From the NCBI RefSeq assembly GCF_032062135.1, contig NC_092863.1, positions 20,112,490 through 20,176,489 on the forward strand: a stretch of DNA of 64,000 bases. The letters are read 5' to 3'. This stretch comes from Pyxicephalus adspersus (lineage: Eukaryota > Chordata > Amphibia > Anura > Pyxicephalidae). Shown piece after piece: positions 37,546 through 49,484 of the stretch. A program made the translations under genes and the position numbers. How positions within the stretch are numbered: position 1 is the stretch's first letter; every line of letters begins with the position of its first letter. The notes beneath the pieces were generated by a model. The model did not search any database, had not been told where the DNA came from, and worked only from the letters and a program-made list of their open reading frames with translations.

Positions 37546-38624
37546 CCATGTATGACTGTTAACCAAATTAGATCATATGAATTGGTTTCAGTTTACACAC
37601 AATATTTTCCTGTTTTGGTGTAAAAATATGCTTGTTTTCTCTGCACAATTTATGGATATCAGAACTAAAAGAATAATTCAGGATGCCCCATGCCGTTCAA
37701 GGTTCAAAATTGGCTAATATTGGCCATATTGATTTTCCACCAAATAAAATTGTTTTACACAGTTTAAAAATAAAAAAAATGAATTTGCTCTACTATCTTC
37801 TGAATCAAGTTAGATTTGTAGACATTTTTTGTCAATTATGTAAATATACATCATGCTGGTTTTTGAAACTATTGAAGCCTTCTGTGTTTTTCATGCTGGG
37901 CTGATGGCTCACTCACCATCCCATTATACTTAACATTTATAAATGTGGAGCCGACTTAACTTATCAGTTTCTACTCCTAATTAAATATATCCCAAGATTA
38001 TTTATTGCCACTAGCAGTCTGAACATAAAAAGGCCGAAGCACTTCTGATACTGTTAAGGAAACAATACATTTTAATGCCTGCAATATTTTTCAATAAAAA
38101 TAGCTACCCTTGCATTGATTGCATGTGATTTACAGCTGACTGCATATAATACAATCTAAAATAATTGTTATAAATTGTATATTCTTTGTACAATCCCCTT
38201 TAAGCCAGCAACGCAAAATTGTAGATTGACTTTTTCGGAAATGTTAAGGAAGGAAATTGTACTAATCAGATTGTAATGTGCATGATCATCCTTTAATTTC
38301 AACTGTTTGTGAAAATGGAGTTCCAACAAAATATGAAGACAATTGAAATGACCAAGATATTAAAATCTATTTATTAATATTAGTTAAATAATATATATTT
38401 AAAACTTAAAAACAAAGTTAGTACATCCATAACTACATTGTTTGTGTGGGTAAATATACTGTACATAATATTTTTTATGTGTCTGATCTCATTCAATGCA
38501 TTGCTTGTAACAAAGTCTTTTTTTTTTTGAGAATTCACACAAAACAATTTTGTACTTAAGATGAAATCAGTCCCTGCACTAACTGTTACAACAAGACACG
38601 GGTAACAAACAAACAAAAACTGAC
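37546..38624. other. Intergenic, no gene recognised
   Basis: AT-rich, with an (ATT)n-type tract starting near 38.62 kb. No coding signal. Confidence 0.4.
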
Positions 38625-39240
38625 AGTATTAATATTATTATTATTATTAATAATAATAATAATAAACAGGACTTATATATCGCCAACATATTAAGCAGCA
38701 CTGTACATTAAAGAAGGGGTTGCAAATGACAGACAGATACAGACAGTAACACAGGAGAGGACCCTGCTATGAAGAGCTTACAATCTAGGAAGTGGGGGAA
38801 GTAACACACAATAGGAAGAAAGTTATGTAATGGTGAAAAGTAGTGAAGGTTTTAAAAGACAGAAGAAGATGGGTAGGCAAGTTTGAAAAAAATGGGTTTT
38901 TAAAGGCTCCTTTAAATGAGCAGAAAATAGGAGCAAGCCGAAAGAGATGAGGCAGACCATTCCAGAGAGTCAGGGCAGCTCTAGAAAAGTCTTGGAGCCA
39001 TGCGTGTGATGAGGTTATGAGTGAGGAAGTCATTAGAAGGTCATTGGAGGAGCAAAGAGAGCAGCTAGGGGAGTATTTTTTTTACCAGGTCCGAAAGGTA
39101 AGTGGGACAAGAACTGTCAAGAGATTTGAAGATGCAGCAAAAGAGGAGTGGTGAAAACGATGGATAAGTCTGGCTGCAGCATTCATATTAGATTGTACAG
39201 GAGAGAGTCGGGTAAGTGGAATACCTTTTTCCTTGCTCTC
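38625..39240 (-). mobile_element. L2/CR1-like LINE 3' end
   Basis: On the minus strand the segment WLQDFSRAALTLWNGLPHL, followed by a FCSFKGAFKNPFF stretch (38.85-39.01 kb), matches the C-terminal 'fs-aAp-lWNsLP ... FK--LKt-lF' region of L2/CR1/Rex-type LINE ORF2 proteins. It is followed by a 3' region with 'ggggttgcaaatgacagaca', 'atatcgccaacatattaagc' and a terminal (ATT/AAT)n tail. No RT core is present. The conserved tail is shared with the SINEs in this window. Confidence 0.55.
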
Positions 39241-39829
39241 TTGCCCTCAATACCTTCTGTGAGAGCACAGTCCATGCCTTCTTCTATTTCTTTTTCTCTA
39301 AAGAAACAACTCCCTAAACTAGCCCATTGTGTTATTTTGGAAGCAGTGACAGTGATATCACATCTAAATTCAGCCAAATGTCAGATTGCAGACATCACAT
39401 ACACATAATGCTTAGCCATAATCTTTAAGCCAATCTATAGATGTTTCCAAATATGTTCCACAAACAAATAACTACATTGGCGAATTATACCATGCATCCT
39501 GAGAACCCTGTGTAGTTGCATTTTTTTGTTATAAAAAAGTGGAAAGTTAGACCTGGGAATTACAGAAATATTTTAAAGGGAAACTCTGGTTTATTAACAC
39601 ATTAGGAGCCGTAAAGTAATTGTGGAATAATTAAGGTTTAGGATATAGCAAGCAATGCTAAAAAGTGCCTGTGCATGCAAGAAGGCAGTGCTGATGATAT
39701 GAGGGAAATCTCTGTATGCAAAAGAGAAGTGTGGTGTGTAACATTGGGTAAATGCTACAAGAGCAGACTTTGGAGGATATGATAGTAAATATTATGTGTA
39801 GAGAGCATAGAAGGGTACCACAGCCAGCA
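39241..39829. other. Intergenic, nothing recognised
   Basis: No gene seen. Composition begins to shift towards higher GC at about 39.83 kb, where the next element starts. Confidence 0.4.
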
Positions 39830-42330
39830 GTCTGTGCAGGTGTGGAGGGTAGCGAACTTACTTAGTCGCCTGAGGGGGGCTGCAGAGGAGCATGGAGTGG
39901 ACTGGTTGCAGTCTCAATTGGCTTTGGTGCTTCCACGTGTCACGAAGGCTGCTCATATTCCGCACCCTGCATTTTCATGGCCTAGATGGTCATGGCTGCT
40001 GGTGCCCCTGAGCCCCAGCGTGACCCCAGCTGTCCATCACTACCGTCAGAGACCCACCAGGGACCCTTTAAACTCACCAGTGAAGCGCCCATCAGCTTCT
40101 GCTGATGCTCGGCCTGGGAGGATTCTGTATCACAGGCAGCACCCCAATGTGGACTTTCCTGAAGGGACTGTGGTCCAGTCGGCCCCGCATTGGCAGTTCG
40201 CGGCAGCTCATCGTGTTTCTGTGGCTGGTGGAACTGCCCAGTGGGGGAGTGTGTTCCCTGCGGTGCCTGACCAGTGTCCAGGGGAGGTCAGGGCAGCTTC
40301 CATGGAGTCCAGGAGATGGGTCATGGCGAGCCAGGAGAGGGGGTGCAAGGTCGGATGCTGAGGAGGCCAGATTTGTTATGGCAGTTTGGGGCTGGGGATG
40401 TTGGGGAGCCACCAGCAGATGCATTTGGGGATTGTTTGGACGCGTTGGCGCTGCAGACAAGGGGGAGGAGTGGGAGTCCACCCCATGTTCTAGGGAGTCG
40501 GCGGTCTCGGCAACTGCGGCGCTTGAAGTGGGGAGTAAGGGTGCTGACTAGGATGTGGGTGGCGAGGGACAGGTGGTGGTGGACATGGCAAAAGGTGAGG
40601 TATATGTCTACTTTGAGGGACCAATGGGGGCCCATCTGGCCGCGGAGGTTAGAGACAAAATTTGGAAGGGTGAGTATGTTGATATTTTTGTGCTTTTGCC
40701 CTTGGAACGTTTTAATGGGCCAGGATGAGGGAGGGCAGGAAGTCGGGCGAGGATAAGGTGCTCTCATGCTTTATTCCTTGCACCTTCCAGAATTGGTTGC
40801 AAGGCTTTGTGATTTTGGCTAGCATCATTGAGGAGAAGTTGCCCAAGAATTGCTCTGCACTCTTCTGCTATATGGGGTGGCCTGGTTAAGATACAATGAG
40901 TAATTACACCAGCGGAAAGCAATTCCCCCATGTATGCGATGGGACCACAAGGACATTAGCTTGTGGATGTGGCTAATGATGTCAGCAAGGATGGGATCGC
41001 ACTCATTTCTTGGGGGGGTGGGGGTTCAGGCTTTGCTGGACTTTTAGCGGGAAAGCGGAAAGGAATTTGTTGGTCATGCAACGAGGGAACCTGCAAGTTT
41101 GGAACCACCTGTCATTCAAACATAAATGTTCCATGTGTGGGGACCCCCATTTAGCTTGGCGCTGACCCTCTAGGAATAAAGGGCGCACATCAGATGTTGC
41201 AAGTAAGAAAGGCGAGGCCAGTGAAGATGGAAACAATGTTGCCTTTGCTCGGTAAGTACCCGGAGAGAGCTGAAGTATGGAGGTTAGAGGTGTTTTTGAT
41301 TCCGTGCAGCTTGGAGGTTATCCCTCCCAGGCCGCAGAATTTGAACTCTGCTGTGCAGAATCGGGAGGTGGTTGGCCTGGAGGATGTCACGAAAAGTTTT
41401 GTGGTGCGGCAGGCGCTGAAAGGGTAAAGGAGAGGGAGTGAGTGGGTGGGTGGATAAGAGGTAGCTAGTGTCATTTTCTTTGCTGGAGCTTTTGTTGAGT
41501 GAGTTTTTTAACATTGCATGGTTCAGCAGCTTTCCCAGTGCGGGCAGTGGCCAGTATTTAAGGACTAGGCCATTGGGGAATGGGGCCACTGTTTGTCCAT
41601 GAGAATGAGTCCTTTTTGACACTTTACCAATTTTACCAATTAAGTGTTATGGAGATAGTTGTTGTTAGATTGGTATTTTTATTCTACAGGGTATTTTGGT
41701 GGCTGTTTAATTTGGGCACTCCTACGTGCACTGGGGGGCAAGGTGAGCAGATGTGCGGCCTACAGGGAGGCAGTTGGGTATTCCACGCAGTGAAGCGTGG
41801 GCCTGCTGGAATCTCGGGTATGCTGTGGATCTGTGATATTTCAGAAGTGAACCTGTATGCACGATTGGAGAGGCCTCCAGTTGGTGCATGCAGGGGAAAA
41901 TAATGCAGGTTTACACTCTATGGGGGAACTCATCAGAGATATTAAATTTTATTCTGTGAGAAAGAGGATGGCTATGCCAACCACGGTATTTCTGTGCCCT
42001 GACATGGTGGCGCGGACGCCTTGGAGGCACTCAAGTTTGGTGGAGCGACGCAACAAGGCCTGCAAAAGGATTTGGGAATGTGGGATGATAGGTGAAGCAA
42101 CGGGGGTGAAACCTATCAGAGGTATTGATTTCCTGTGTAAGTGGAGCCTCAAGTGACACATGGTTGTCAGGATGGCCAGGGCGAGCTGTGAATGCAGGTA
42201 CCATTGTCCCCAAGGCGGTGGTCTGTAGGAAACTGAGGTATCCACAGGAAGACAATCTGGTTGGGATGTTGGTAATTGACATGGACCTGCAACTCTATGT
42301 TAATTCAAACTGGTTTGACTAATGTCTGAG
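39830..42330 (+). mobile_element. Decayed retroelement with gag-like and SGNH-hydrolase-like coding pieces (Ngaro/DIRS-type suspected)
   Basis: A GC-richer block with several plus-strand frames that read as one broken protein set. They include an N-terminal WLQSQLALVLPRV-type segment and AAEVRDKIWKGEYVDIFVLL (about 40.64-40.70 kb). After a frameshift come FQNWLQGFVILASIIEEKLP and CSALFCYMG (about 40.79-40.88 kb), then a Cys/His knuckle ICWSCNEGTCKFGTTCH (41065-41115) and PLLGKYPERAEVW (about 41.24 kb). A further segment, LVHAGENNAGL...ELIRDI...DMVARTPWRH (41.87-42.03 kb), resembles SGNH/GDSL-hydrolase modules seen in some amphibian and fish tyrosine-recombinase retroelements. No reverse transcriptase or recombinase could be read. 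Frameshifts and stops are frequent. Family assignment is from memory and tentative; mobile origin is likely. Confidence 0.5.
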
Positions 42331-44260
42331 AATATTTGAATGAGGGGTATGTTGGGATTGCGGTATGTGGTTGAAGAGGGAATTTCATATTCTGTACCCT
42401 AGTCATATGCTACATAGCCTGCCAAAGAAATTCTCTGCAGGATGAAGATAGGGTTTTCTGTCTCTTTTATGAAAGCAGCAGCAGTGCATTCTGCCCCTTG
42501 TACAGTTACACTGTGAAGCAACATGTAGCTTTCTATACCTGCCTAAAAATCTTATTTCCTTAATTGTAAGCAAGGCAACAGTTTTGCGTTTGTGTTCAAA
42601 ATTTCTCAGGGTCATTATCCCTATGTTCCTTTAATTTCTCTCTGAAACTTACAAAAGCTTGCTCCCAAATGCACAGAGTTCAGGAAAAATTAAAGTCAGT
42701 CCATTCCAATATACCGTATATATATATATTTACAAATATGGCAAATGACAATTCACTGATTTCAATATATAATGTACCAAAGCTTCCAAATAGCATGAAT
42801 GTTTAGTTTATTTTGTTTCCCATTTAGTTTAACTGTTTTTTCTATGACATAATATGAGCAAAGGGCACATCCTCTTCTTACAAACAGATAAAAGAAAACA
42901 TACAATAAGCACAAGGTAAAAAAGAACAATGTCAGCCAACAGAAACTGAATAAAGAGAAGAGATATCCATACTGAATACATGGTAAACAGAAGGTAAGAT
43001 GAGGAAAGGAAGTAGTTAAGTATGGAAAAACACAGAGATAAGGGATGACAGAGTAGAGGAAGGAGACAGAAACATGATGGTACTATATTTCTTGTGTAAT
43101 GAGCTTCACTGACATAATGTCCTTTCGGGAAGGTGTTCTCCTGAGGCATTAGGCTCTAGCCTGCACTCTGTCTCTTGGACAGGCCACTTATCACCGGTCA
43201 CGTGTTATTAGCCATAGGCTGTACACAGATAGAGATAGAAGCCTGGCAGTTGCAGTATGTCTTTGGACCATACATTCCAGTCAGTGAACTAGAAAAAAAT
43301 GAGAGATGACAATTTTGAAGAAGCATAACTGTACCACAGTGAAGTAATTTAACCCACCCTTCAAACCCTCTCTAAATCCAACATTTGTTTTATATTTTAT
43401 TGATAAAAATTCAAATAGGTGCCATGCCTGTTAACAAACTCTCATAAAAAATAAAAAAAAGCAGAAAGGAAAAGCAGGGCTTTAAAGGCAGTTAAACATA
43501 ATTTTTACTTACAAGTTGTTGCTCCTATATAGATGGTAAAAAAACATCAAATCCCAATATATTGAATTAAAGCAACAAACTACCAAAGCACCAAAATATG
43601 CTTAAACAATGGGATTTTTTAGGGACATATTTAAAAAAATGTTTTATTAAAATTATAAAAACATAAAACAATCTGGAACATTTTATTTAACCTTTATTGG
43701 TAATAAAATTATTAAGGATGGTAATGTGTCTAGATAAAAGATATATATTTCAATTAGCTGCAGTGACAAGATTTAGTATGAGAAAAAAAAATATGTATGG
43801 CAATGAAATAACCAATAAAACTAACATGTCCATCTGTTGGAGGGGCAGAGGGAGGAAAAAACAGGGGGAAGGGGAGATTCCCCTTTAGGGATAAGGAAGT
43901 ATGCTAGAGAAGTGATGAACCAGTGAACAGGCTAATGTGGATGGAAGGCACATATGAAAAATGACGGAAATTAGGTAAGTGAACAAAAAGAATTTTTCGA
44001 TTGTAGAGAAAAAAATTTTTGGTTAAAATTTTTTTGCTGAAAGGTAAGATACTAAATAAAGTATAAGATGAGATCAAGAAGTTTTCATTGAATAATGTTA
44101 GCTTGCTCAGAGGATTGTGAGGGTTGAGGCATAGAAACAGTCTCTGGCATGACAAACTGGGCTATTCAAGTTGCCCACCTTCAATAGGTGAGGCAGCGGC
44201 ATTAGATGGGCAAAGAACGTTTGTGCAAGAGGGGAGAAAAGATTGACAGGGTAAATACTA
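42331..44260. other. Intergenic, no gene recognised
   Basis: AT-rich, with a short (AT)n tract at about 42.72 kb. Open frames such as 42829-43149 (minus) are low-complexity and not called. Confidence 0.4.
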
Positions 44261-44261
44261 C

Positions 44262-44648
44262 CCTTTCACCCCTACCCTCATAAAAGGGTAGACAACCCTT
44301 TTATATAAAGAAAAAATATTGTTCTTATTTTGTTAACTGCAAAAAAAACCGTGAAGCGACTATCCTTTCTGTCTTGAATGCTGCGGCGAGCAAGACTGAA
44401 TAGGAGCACAGAGCCCGGGATACCTATGTCACACATCACTGAAGGTTCTGGAGGGAAAATAGATGCCGAACTCAAGAACGTGTGTGTGAGATCGGTTGAC
44501 GTAGCAAGAAGGAAGATGTAGGCTGAAGATGGTGGCTACCGGGTTGAAGGGGATTTCTAGGACGGTGCAGGACCTGATCAAGGACTTCTCCAGCGCGATT
44601 GAGGGATCTGCTGAATTAAAGGTAAGTGTTCTTTTTTTCCCACTTTAA
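44262..44648 (-). mobile_element. TTAA-type non-autonomous DNA element, copy 2
   Basis: In reverse orientation it shares 'gggtagacaaccctttt', 'gattgagggatctgctg', 'aattaaaggtaagtgttc' and the terminal 'cccactttaa' with the element at 60474-60876. The TTAA at 44645-44648 marks one end; the other end is eroded. The interior is GC-richer than its flanks. No transposase. Confidence 0.55.
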
Positions 44649-45090
44649 TGTCCCTATTGATGCAACATTGCTACAAGTTCAGAGAAAAATCTGCGTAAAT
44701 TTTTGACATACCATTAGGATTGAAAGACATCAAGTTAATATGGACACAAATGATTACAATGGCAACATTTTACAAATTATATAGAAACACCAAATTTTGC
44801 ATCATATATGTGGATGTCAGACCGTTAAATTGCTCTTCTTTTAATGTTTTCAGTCATGTACCTGCTACGTGTCAGATAAACAGACCTGGCATATCAGAAA
44901 AAGCCAGATGCATGTAAAATGTTCCAACTCTAGGCAGAAATCAAAAGTTACTGCAAATCATTACGACATCATAAATATATTTTTAAAACTAAACAGTGCA
45001 AATACTTGATTTTGATTTAGTATCAACTTCTTGTAGCCTCTGCACACCAGGGACTGAGTGTAAGAGGAAGAAGAAGCACAAGAAGTGAAT
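44649..45090. other. Intergenic, nothing recognised
   Basis: Short AT-rich spacer with no recognised feature. Confidence 0.4.
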
Positions 45091-45389
45091 AAGGCTGGGT
45101 ATACACGAGCAATGGTTTTGGACCTATATTGGACAAGAAACTGGCGTGTGTACAGCACTCGTTGTCCATCGTTCGAACGACCGTCCTGGTAGGTCAACGG
45201 ATGACGGACAACGATTGATCGTAATGGAAGTGAAGGGGAAGAGAGCGCAGCGGGGTGCCGCTCGGTCGTTCTCCTCCTTCCCTCTTGTATGTACAGCACT
45301 CATTCATGTATCGTGCAGTCATTAGTCCTTGGAAAGAACCATGAAAGATCCTTTCCAACGACTATTATTGCACATGTGTACAAAGCCTA
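45091..45389. mobile_element. MITE-like element with 'GGTACACACGTGCAAT' ends, copy 2
   Basis: It starts AAGGCTGGGTATACACGAGC and ends TGTACAAAGCCTAA, the inverted termini of the family at 17153-17443. The interior shares 'gcgtgtgtacagcactcgtt', 'cgaccgtcctgg' and 'aagtgaagggga'. No coding function. Confidence 0.7.
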
Positions 45390-45404
45390 AGTTTGTGTGA
45401 AGCA

Positions 45405-45733
45405 TGGTTCATTAGAATTTATATGGTGCTGACAAATTACGTAGCACTTTACAAATTACATAGTCATATCACTAACTGTCCTTCAAAGGGGTTGACAATC
45501 TAATGCCCCTACCATAGTCATATCAATATTGTAGTCCAAGGACAATTTTTGAGGATTAACCTAACTGCATGTTTTTTGGGATGTGGGAGGAAACGGGAGT
45601 ACCCGGAGAAAACCCACGCAGACACAGGGAGAACATACAAACTCCTTGCAGATAGTGTTCTGGTTGAGATACAAACCTGTGACCTAATACTGCAAAGGTG
45701 AGAATGTTAACCACTAAGCCAACCGTCCCAACC
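45405..45733 (-). repeat. tRNA-derived SINE with conserved central domain
   Basis: On the minus strand it has a tRNA-like head with a box-B-like GGTTTGTATCTC (compare GGTTYGAATCC). A central block follows whose plus-strand text includes 'gggatgtgggaggaaac' and 'ggagaaaacccacgcagac'. This core resembles the conserved domain of vertebrate V-SINE-type elements. The 3' tail is shared with the L2/CR1-like LINE. Nearly full length. Confidence 0.7.
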
Positions 45734-46784
45734 ACTGATGATGGGAAGAGAAACAGAAGTGATAGAGACATAAGAGTATTGCTTTGTTGTTTTGTCTTAT
45801 GCTATCCAATCACAGGCCAGGAACTGGTCCTTGGATAATCCAGGCTTAGACGAAATATATTGAATTTTGCTGGACATTAGACTAAGGACATTTAGTGACA
45901 AAAAAAACTAATGTAGGAGGTGGTCTCTGGATGTAAGATGAATATTTCAACAAGAGATGGTTTTGCTAGTTTTCTTTTTTTTTTTCTTGTTACCATTGCT
46001 GGAGCTCTGCTTTAAAGGGACTTTATATTTTGCGCATTCAGGACATGTTTCTGTGCTGAGTGAACAGTTCACAGGTAAAAGGTCTCAATGAAGCCAGGAA
46101 CCAGGTAAGTATACATGATCCTAGACAAATAGTCTGCAGGACAGATCCTTGGTGCCAGTTGTACTGATTAGGAGATATGGTTAAAACATATATACAGTGC
46201 TGTGAGTCATGAGTAAAAAGTCTTAGACTCTTTAGGTACATTCTAAATTGAAAAGTCAACAAAACGATGCACTTTGTAATTCTAAACAATTTTTTAATAA
46301 AACATCAAGACATTCAATATGATATTGCCTATTAACAATATGTTTTCTGATTGGACACTCCTAGCTCCTAAAGCCCAACTTATCGTAACTCTCCCATTGT
46401 ACTGTACACCTGTAAGAGCACTGAGAATTACCTGGTATTTCTAGGTATGGGGAATATGTGACCTTTGCTTCTTTCTCATGAGATGAAGTGCTTAGCTCTG
46501 AGTGGTCAATTGCCAGGCATTAATACTTTTCTGTAGGGTGGGTGACACAAAATGGACTCAGAAATGTAACAGAAGACACTTTTATATAAGCTATCCAAGC
46601 TTTTATGCCTTAGCACAAACAGAAGGGTTAAGGACTAGAAACTCAGTTGTTGGTCTTTATAACTGAACGCAGTAAAAATTAATATATCAGAAAATATTAT
46701 AATGAAATGTATGTGGTGCTCATGTTCAGAAATCCCAACCAGACATAATATGTATATCAATAAATCACTTACATTCATTCAAAT
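45734..46784. other. Intergenic, nothing recognised
   Basis: No gene or classified repeat recognised in this AT-rich stretch. Confidence 0.4.
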
Positions 46785-46934
46785 TTAAAGCACTGCTAGA
46801 AAGGAAGGACACTTCTCCCCCAGTGTTTGTGACATCTCAGTGTAAATGTCCTTTGCTGACTTTCCCTAGAGAAACAAAAACTTCATGACGGCCTGTAACT
46901 CCAACGACGTGAAACTTGCTCGTGCCTCTGCCAT
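46785..46934 (-). pseudogene. Mariner-like transposase N-terminal fragment
   Basis: The minus-strand frame from 46934 reads MAEARASFTSLELQAVMKFL, then a stop codon, then GKSAKDIYTEMSQTLGEKCP. This is the N-terminal helix-turn-helix region of mariner transposases (typically 'vEqRavikFl ... Gks-kei ... l ... ys-vkkW'). The rest, including the catalytic D,D34D domain, is absent. It lies about 0.9 kb upstream of PNMT and is a transposon relic. Confidence 0.6.
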
Positions 46935-47793
46935 CACAGCTTCTCACTAAAAAAAAAATAGTTTTAAGAATCACAAAGACCTGATATTTGCACAGTTACA
47001 TACTAAGATATTAGGCTGTCATATGCCCCCACACTCATTTTTCTATTTCATCTGGAAGGGGGCAAAGCCAGTAACTTCTCAGCACCCCTCGTATAATAAG
47101 CCCAATTTTAGCCTTTCTCCTTAAGTGCAATCTAGCCATTCCCCCTATTTACCAAAGAATAGCTTCTTTAAGGGTACCCAAGGTCTTTCAAAATCTTAGC
47201 AACCTCTTAGCACCTAACCCTTGCAAATATTACCTAATTATTAGGCCAATTACTTTACAGAGGTCAGAATATTATCCCAAAAAATTGACAGTTTTCAAAA
47301 GCAAATCAGTCATCAGCCATGGGAGCTTGAGGGATATTTGTTTGTTCACAATCTGCAAACAAAATAAAAGTTCACTAGGCAGATTGCATATTTGTTTGGC
47401 AAACAAATAAAAGGTTTGCAGTTATTGAACATCTATAATGGGGACAGTTTATTTAACCGAGCATGCAAGAAAAAAGCAGAACAAATTTCTACATATAAAT
47501 ACATATAAAAGGATATCAGTCAGTGATTCAGATGCAGTAATTTCTAAATAAAGCAAGCGGTTTAAATGTATGTCTCACAGCTCAGGGGCGGCTGGTATCT
47601 GGAAGATAAAGTAAATTACATTTCTAGATACCCTTGTCCTGATCAGTAACCCTGTGGGCAAAACACAGTGGATCAATATGGGAGATGCTATCACACCAGC
47701 TAAGGGTAAGGGTGGAAGCAGCTGTCACGATGACTGATGGGAAATGGAACGGTAATGCAGAGTAATGATAGGCTGGGAGTGGTACTTCCAGCT
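46935..47793 (+). promoter_or_regulatory. PNMT upstream region
   Basis: Sequence upstream of PNMT, expected to hold its promoter. It is AT-rich, unlike the GC-rich mammalian PNMT promoter. I cannot identify convincing Egr-1, AP-2 or glucocorticoid-response sites by eye. The only clear element is the TATA box at its proximal end. Confidence 0.35.
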
Positions 47794-47800
47794 TATAAAA
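47794..47800 (+). promoter_or_regulatory. PNMT: TATA box of PNMT
   Basis: TATAAAA lies 40 bases upstream of the chosen PNMT start codon. Initiation about 25-30 bp downstream would give a 5' UTR of only about 15-20 nt. Mammalian PNMT genes also have TATA boxes. This supports translation starting at 47840 rather than at the in-frame ATG at 47765, which lies upstream of the box. Confidence 0.65.
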
Positions 47801-47839
47801 GTAAGAGGAGATAAGATATTCAGAATCTTCTCTTCCAAA

Positions 47840-47993
47840 ATGAACAGTGTCCAGGCTGTCGCTAAATCCTACCAATTATTCAACCCCAAAGCATACCTGC
47901 AAAATAACTATGTGCCACCTCGGGCAGACTTCTCGTCCGAACAGAGTGTGATGTGTTGGAAACTGCGTTGCCTTCATGAGGCTTGTGCCAAGG
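47840..47993 (+). CDS. PNMT: Phenylethanolamine N-methyltransferase, exon 1
   Basis: First coding exon of PNMT (EC 2.1.1.28), the cytosolic enzyme of chromaffin cells and some neurons that transfers a methyl group from S-adenosylmethionine to noradrenaline to make adrenaline. Residues 1-52 contain SYQLFNPKAYLQNNYVPPR (10-28) and CWKLRCL, the N-terminal substrate- and cofactor-cap region. Tyr11, Tyr19, Asn23 and Tyr24 correspond to the human Tyr27, Tyr35, Asn39 and Tyr40 region. The N-terminus is about 16 residues shorter than human. The start at 47840 has A at -3 and sits below the TATA box. The exon ends AAGG at a GTGAGC donor, in the same phase and place as human exon 1 (before GE-V/I). Confidence 0.92.
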
Positions 47994-48939
47994 GTGAGCT
48001 TATGACATCATGTTTGTATGTTTATTTGTCAGACATTCACACAAATATCTTTAAAAGGTGGTAAGCCTTGATTTGCCACCTTTAGGCCTTTACTTAGTCT
48101 AGATCCGGCCACAAGATATTGTCCAATGTAGAAAAACCTCCGTGACGATTGAGAGAGAATCTTGTTGTTTCAAGATTCCATGGTAAAAAGTAAATGCTTC
48201 TCATAACTGGCAGCCTTAATTACTTTACGACATTTTGGTAAGTCTCTTTATGATTGTCCAAATTTAAAAAGTCCATCGTTCCCATTAGGACATTTTTGAA
48301 TTTCGCAAGGTACAGACTAAAATATTTTTACAAATAGGGACACATTAGCAACTAAGGTAGATGTCAATTTTTGCTTCTTTTTTACACCTGGCAGCAATCT
48401 GAGACAGAATTGAAAATGTAATAAATAATTGAAGTATCTTAAAGCTGTTTTTTTATTCAAATATTCAGAGGCAACAGATGATGAATGTAGAAATGTGCAG
48501 TTCTTTTTAGGATGTTTGTCTCCTTTCAGAAAAAGCATACCAGGGCAATAGATTTTATAGGAAGTGGGGTAATATTAGATACTGGGGTCCACTAAGTTTA
48601 ATGGAATACCCTATTTACTGTGAAATATCTTCAATAAACATTTTTTGTTTTATAATAATAAAAATAACGTTGGTTCTGTAGGTGCCAGTGACATGTATAA
48701 AAAAATAATTCTGTGCCCATATTATGAATGTTCATCTGAATACCAATTCATAACTTTAGAGATTTAAATGTACTTATATACTATATAACTGCTGTGTATT
48801 CTGAAAGCAGCACTTGTTGCCTGCTTTTAATTGAATAAACAATAAAAATTGGCAAACATGCCTTTTAAGTGGCATGTTTAAAGTGCATTTGAGCACATTG
48901 ACATTATTTGTTAGTGTCTCGTAATCAAACTAATATGTT

Positions 48940-49015
48940 TTTGTTTTATTATTATTATTATTATTATATTATTAGCAAATGACAGACATACAAGCAATGA
49001 CACGTTATAGTCAAT
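48940..49015 (-). repeat. L2/CR1-like LINE tail relic
   Basis: An (ATT)n tract followed by 'gcaaatgacagacata' and 'acaagcaatgacacg' matches the 3' tail family at 3.5, 6.0 and 38.7 kb. Very short. Confidence 0.45.
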
Positions 49016-49484
49016 GTAATTGTAAATTAAATTGTTTGTAGGGTGATATTTTATAATGTATACTTTTCGTTATAAATATGTTATAGTTATTTTTATTGGC
49101 TGTGTGTTGTTGCTGTGTTATCAATAGTCAAACCCTTAAGGTTACTTAACAAAGTGAATTATCAGTGTACAAGGGAATTGTTTCTTATTTTAGTGAATAG
49201 TAATAACAATTTGCTGACTAGCTATTCAATCATATGCAAGCGAAAAAATGGTGTTTGTTTTTATATCTTGCACATGGTTTTGTTTGAATTTTCGCCATGT
49301 TTACTTAATTAGGTGAATAATGCAGAGTGATAATCCACTTTGCTAAGTAAGAAGCTAATTTATGAAAAAGTAAAAAAACAGTAAATCAATGTAACCTTTT
49401 TATCTATTTTTACCCACATCAGAAAGTATCACTCCCTTCATGCTACATAACATTATTATATTATTATATAATAATATATTATGT

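Noticed and set aside
40092..40767. Long overlapping frames on both strands of the GC-rich block as host genes
   Set aside because: The plus strand reads as pieces of a decayed retroelement. The minus-strand frames are antisense shadows made long by high GC.
47765..47839. Upstream in-frame ATG adding 25 residues to PNMT
   Set aside because: It lies 5' of the TATA box and the added residues do not resemble PNMT N-termini.
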